Part shown: one piece after another, positions 61,022 to 64,000 of the stretch
How the letters are laid out: every line of letters starts with the position of its first letter
How positions within the stretch are numbered: the stretch's first letter is position 1
The notes under the pieces: generated by a model
Seen by the model: the letters and a program-made list of their open reading frames with translations, nothing else
What the model was told of the DNA's origin: nothing
The model's database searches: none
Translations under genes and position numbers: made by a program
Source of the DNA: Spartinivicinus marinus
Lineage (GTDB): Bacteria; Pseudomonadota; Gammaproteobacteria; Pseudomonadales; Zooshikellaceae
Reading direction: 5' to 3'
Assembly: GCF_026309355.1 (NCBI RefSeq)
Contig: NZ_JAPJZK010000001.1
Span: 1,488,001 to 1,552,000 of the forward strand
DNA length: 64,000 nt

Positions 61022-62398
61022 ATGACAATGGCTAAAAAAGCCAAAACAGCTTTTGTATGCACAGAATGTGGCAGTGAGTCTTCCAAGTGGCAAGGGCAAT
61101 GCCCTGACTGCAAAGCATGGAATACTTTTACTGAAATTAAGTTAGGGGCCTCTCCAGCCAGTCGCGCAGCTTCTGCAAATTTTAGCGGATTTGCTGGTAG
61201 TCGTACTGACATAACCCTACTTCAAGATGTCGATGTTTCCGAAGCCCCTCGTTTTAGCAGTGGAATCAGTGAACTTGATCGGGTTTTAGGTGGTGGCTTT
61301 GTGCCTGGTAGCGCTGTGCTCATTGGAGGCCACCCAGGCGCAGGAAAAAGCACGATTTTATTACAAACGCTCTGTCATATAGCCCAAAACCAGCCTGCTT
61401 TATATGTATCTGGCGAAGAATCCCTGCAACAAATTGCAGCCCGTGCCGAGCGTTTAGATTTACCCAAACATCAATTAAAAATGCTCGCAGAAACCTCCGT
61501 TGACCAAATTGTTGAAGTGGCTAAACAGGAAAAGCCCAGCATTATTGTGATTGACTCGATCCAAGTAATGTTTCTTGAAGGGGTTGATTCTGCACCTGGT
61601 GGTATTTCCCAAGTTAGAGAAAGTGCTTCATTTTTAACTCGCTTTGCTAAGCAAACCAATACCGTCTTATTGATTGTGGGGCATGTGACCAAAGATAACT
61701 CTTTGGCGGGACCAATGACTCTCTCCCATATTATCGATACCCAACTGATGCTGAGTAATACTGACGACTCTCGTTTTCGAATTTTACGCGCCACTAAAAA
61801 CCGATTCGGTCAGGTTAATGAGCTAGGTATTTTCGCCATGACCGAGAAAGGGATGCGAGAAATTAAAAACCCTTCGGCTATATTTTTATCTCGCTCAGAG
61901 CAGCCTGCCCCTGGCTCCATTATTAATGTTTTATGGGAAGGCACCCGACCACTCTTAGTAGAAATTCAAGCTTTAGTGGTTGACTCTCAACTCGGCAACC
62001 CAAGGCGGGTAACCGTTGGTTTGGACCAAAACCGGATTGCCATGTTATTAGCGGTACTGACTCGTCATGGGGGCATTTTCACCAGCGACCAGGACGTGTT
62101 TGTCAACGTAGTGGGTGGTGTGCGTGTGACTGAAACCAGTGCCGATTTAGCGTCTATTTTAGCCATGGTTTCCAGCTTAAAAGACCAGATAATTCCTCAC
62201 AATGTAGTGGCGTTTGGTGAAGTTGGTTTATCCGGGGAAATTCGCCCTGTTTCCAGTGGCCAAGAGCGGATTTATGAAGCAGCGAAACATGGTTTTAAAA
62301 AAGCCATTGTACCTGCAGCCAATGCTCCCAAAGGGGCTGTTGCCGATATGCAAGTTATTGGTGTAAAAACCTTAGCAGAAGCACTGGATGCACTGTAA
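61022..62398 (+). CDS. radA: DNA repair protein RadA
   Basis: A 458-aa RecA-like helicase that helps branch migration during recombination. The N-terminal zinc finger (CTECGSESSKWQGQCPDC), Walker A (GGHPGAGKST, about 100), the KNRFG motif (ATKNRFGQVNELGIF, about 260) and the C-terminal Lon-like domain (FGEVGLSGEIRPV, about 395) are all present in order. Either Met1 or Met3 may be the start. It is followed 2 bp later by the thiD-like gene. Confidence 0.96.
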   Translation: MTMAKKAKTAFVCTECGSESSKWQGQCPDCKAWNTFTEIKLGASPASRAASANFSGFAGSRTDITLLQDVDVSEAPRFSSGISELDRVLGGGFVPGSAVLIGGHPGAGKSTILLQTLCHIAQNQPALYVSGEESLQQIAARAERLDLPKHQLKMLAETSVDQIVEVAKQEKPSIIVIDSIQVMFLEGVDSAPGGISQVRESASFLTRFAKQTNTVLLIVGHVTKDNSLAGPMTLSHIIDTQLMLSNTDDSRFRILRATKNRFGQVNELGIFAMTEKGMREIKNPSAIFLSRSEQPAPGSIINVLWEGTRPLLVEIQALVVDSQLGNPRRVTVGLDQNRIAMLLAVLTRHGGIFTSDQDVFVNVVGGVRVTETSADLASILAMVSSLKDQIIPHNVVAFGEVGLSGEIRPVSSGQERIYEAAKHGFKKAIVPAANAPKGAVADMQVIGVKTLAEALDAL

Positions 62399-62400
62399 AA

Positions 62401-63201
62401 ATGGCTGAAAAAACTGACAAATCATCAAAACCACCTGTTATTGTTTGTTTTTCTGGCCTAGACCCAACTGGCGGTGCAGGTATTCAAGCCGATATTGAAG
62501 CCATTAAAGCCAATGATGGTCACTGCGCATCATTAATTACCAGCCTAACAGTACAAAATACTCATAATGTAAAACGGCTAGAGCCAGTTAATACCCAATT
62601 ACTGGCAGAACAAACAGATGTTTTACTCAGCGATATTCAGCCTAATGGTTTTAAATTAGGTGTGCTTGGCAGCTCTGAAAATGCAGCGCTAGTTGCTGAC
62701 ACTATAAAACAATTTCCACACTGCCCTGTAGTATTAGACCCAGTACTTGCAGCCGGCGGAGGAACAGCTCTTGCGACTATTCAACTAATTGAGGTCATTA
62801 AACATCAGTTGTTACCGTTAACCACTATTTGCACCCCAAACACTATTGAGCTACAGCAATTAACCTCAAAGCAGTCAATAAACCAAGCAGCCCAATTATT
62901 GCTTGAGCAGGGTACTAAAGCGGTACTAGCGACAGGCGGCCATCTTTTAGACTCAGCCAACACTATACAACACCAACTGTTTACCAGTAATCAACCAGCA
63001 CAGACTTTATTTTCTCCACGATTGCCGGGGGAGTTTCACGGCTCTGGCTGTACGCTCGCTTCAGCATTAGCAACTCAGCTTGCCTTACAAAAGCCGATTA
63101 ATTCAGCCTGCCAGCAAGCACTGGATTTTACGTACCAAAGCTTGCTAAATGCTGTGCAAATCGGCAGTGGTCAATTAATTCCTACTCGACGCTCCTATTA
63201 A
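62401..63201 (+). CDS. thiD: Hydroxymethylpyrimidine/phosphomethylpyrimidine kinase
   Basis: A 266-aa ribokinase-fold enzyme that phosphorylates HMP and HMP-P for thiamine synthesis. CFSGLDPTGGAGIQADIEAIKANDGH and the anion-hole GEFHGSGCTLASALATQLAL are diagnostic, and VVLDPVLAAGGGTAL is the middle signature. It is 2 bp after radA and 5 bp before thiE, suggesting one transcript. Its product goes to ThiE and then to ThiL, which is encoded at 46667. Confidence 0.94.
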   Translation: MAEKTDKSSKPPVIVCFSGLDPTGGAGIQADIEAIKANDGHCASLITSLTVQNTHNVKRLEPVNTQLLAEQTDVLLSDIQPNGFKLGVLGSSENAALVADTIKQFPHCPVVLDPVLAAGGGTALATIQLIEVIKHQLLPLTTICTPNTIELQQLTSKQSINQAAQLLLEQGTKAVLATGGHLLDSANTIQHQLFTSNQPAQTLFSPRLPGEFHGSGCTLASALATQLALQKPINSACQQALDFTYQSLLNAVQIGSGQLIPTRRSY

Positions 63202-63206
63202 AAATT

Positions 63207-63851
63207 ATGACGACTCAGCTTCACGGCCTGTATGGTATTACCGACAGCCAACTGCTTCCTGACACAAATGCATTAATCAGTGCTGTTGAAGCTGCCCTCA
63301 AAGGGGGCATGAGAATTTTACAATATCGAGATAAATCTCAAAATAAAATAAAAAGATTCAATCAAGCCAGTCAGCTAAAAGCACTATGTCAGCAGTATAA
63401 TGCTTGTTTGATTATTAATGATGATATTCACCTGGCTGCAGAGGTAAAGGCAGATGGCGTTCATTTAGGCCAGCAGGATCAAGCCATTACTCAAGCGAGA
63501 GAAGTCCTGGGGAAAAATGCCATCATTGGTGTGACCTGCCATGATAGTTACCCATTAGCAGAAGCAGCCTATCAACAAGGTGCAGACTATATTGCTCTTG
63601 GTCGCTTTTTTCCTTCCGCTACCAAACCTAATGCGCCACCAGCAAGCTTATGCATAATTCAGCAAGTCTCAGCTAATATTCCTTTACCTATAGTAGCCAT
63701 TGGCGGAATAACGCTGGATAATGCTTCAATGGTTATCAATGCTGGTGCTCATCTGATGGCGGTTATTCATGGTTTATTTGCCAGCGATAATATTCAAGGC
63801 ACTGCCCAGCAATTTACTCAGTTATTTTCAGGAGCAAGCTGTATCTCTTAA
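63207..63851 (+). CDS. thiE: Thiamine-phosphate synthase
   Basis: A 214-aa TIM-barrel enzyme joining HMP-PP and the thiazole phosphate. GLYGITDSQLLPD, ILQYRDKSQNK, LIINDDIHLAAEVKADGVHLGQQD and GRFFPSATKPNAPPA follow the family order, and the PPi-binding region IVAIGGITLDNASMVINAGAHLMAVIHGLF is intact. It is coupled to thiD by a 5-bp gap. The hemL gene follows 45 bp later, a neighbourhood found in related gammaproteobacteria. Confidence 0.95.
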   Translation: MTTQLHGLYGITDSQLLPDTNALISAVEAALKGGMRILQYRDKSQNKIKRFNQASQLKALCQQYNACLIINDDIHLAAEVKADGVHLGQQDQAITQAREVLGKNAIIGVTCHDSYPLAEAAYQQGADYIALGRFFPSATKPNAPPASLCIIQQVSANIPLPIVAIGGITLDNASMVINAGAHLMAVIHGLFASDNIQGTAQQFTQLFSGASCIS

Positions 63852-63895
63852 TCAACTGAAGACTACTACGCCTGTTTTACATAGGAATAAGCCTA

Positions 63896-64000
63896 ATGTC
63901 CAAGTCAGAACACCTTTTTCAGCAAGCCCAACAACATATTCCTGGCGGGGTTAATTCCCCAGTAAGAGCCTTTAAAGGGGTAGGTGGTACACCGATATTT
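63896..64000 (+). CDS. hemL: Glutamate-1-semialdehyde 2,1-aminomutase, N-terminal part
   Basis: The first 35 codons of hemL run off the window edge. The visible protein ([20 protein letters not shown] then [14 protein letters not shown]) contains the family's [12 protein letters not shown] motif near the start. The full enzyme is PLP-dependent and makes 5-aminolevulinate for haem. AGGAATAAGCC precedes the start as a moderate ribosome-binding site. Confidence 0.93.
   Translation, partial: MSKSEHLFQQAQQHIPGGVNSPVRAFKGVGGTPIF

Overview
The window comes from a moderately AT-rich marine-type gammaproteobacterium, probably Oceanospirillales-like (an inference from gene content and order; I cannot name the species). 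Two conserved gene orders support this: nrdR-ribD-ribE-ribBA-ribH-nusB-thiL-pgpA, and sodium-type flagellar stator genes pomAB divergent from xseB-ispA-dxs. No rRNA, tRNA or CRISPR array was recognised.

Region 1 (1-12.7 kb) is a myo-inositol catabolism locus. iolE, iolD, an iolC-DUF2090 fusion, iolB, a second Gfo/Idh/MocA dehydrogenase and a sugar ABC transporter (ATPase, permease, binding protein) lie on the minus strand. Divergent from them are a MurR/RpiR-type regulator and iolG. Together they would import inositol, oxidise it (IolG), dehydrate it (IolE), hydrolyse the ring (IolD), isomerise (IolB), phosphorylate (IolC) and cleave it (DUF2090 as aldolase). iolA is not in the window. Palindromes of the form TGAAA-n6-TTTCA between the divergent halves are candidate operators.

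Region 2 (12.7-32.7 kb) is accessory and low in coding density. It holds three orphan periplasmic solute-binding-like genes, an STY0301-like secreted protein, an S66 LD-carboxypeptidase, an ISL3-type transposase remnant, a 485-aa helical protein ending in CPRGDC, an unknown secreted protein, a lipoprotein hydrolase, a 2018-aa SpvB/FG-GAP/RHS protein with near-identical internal repeats, and a binding-protein plus GGDEF-EAL pair.

Region 3 (32.9-64 kb) is mostly core: a TetR regulator with an MFS-acyltransferase fusion, a DUF4062 protein, an AGCS symporter, PilZ-pomB-pomA, xseB-ispA-dxs, ribA, the rib/nusB/thiL/pgpA operon, nrdR, a Mut7-C protein, another orphan binding protein, a DMT transporter, glyA, ettA, PilZ, radA, thiD, thiE and the start of hemL.

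The most unusual layer is non-coding. At least four families of short dispersed repeats occupy the intergenic spaces. One is about 110 bp, has 21-bp outer arms and two internal hairpins, and its stems differ between copies by compensatory changes. Another ends in TATACCC/GGGTATA and at one site supplies the apparent ribosome-binding site of the following gene. I see no complete new defence or secretion system. The best candidates for undescribed biology are the structured repeats, the CPRGDC protein and the RHS protein with its unassigned C-terminal region.
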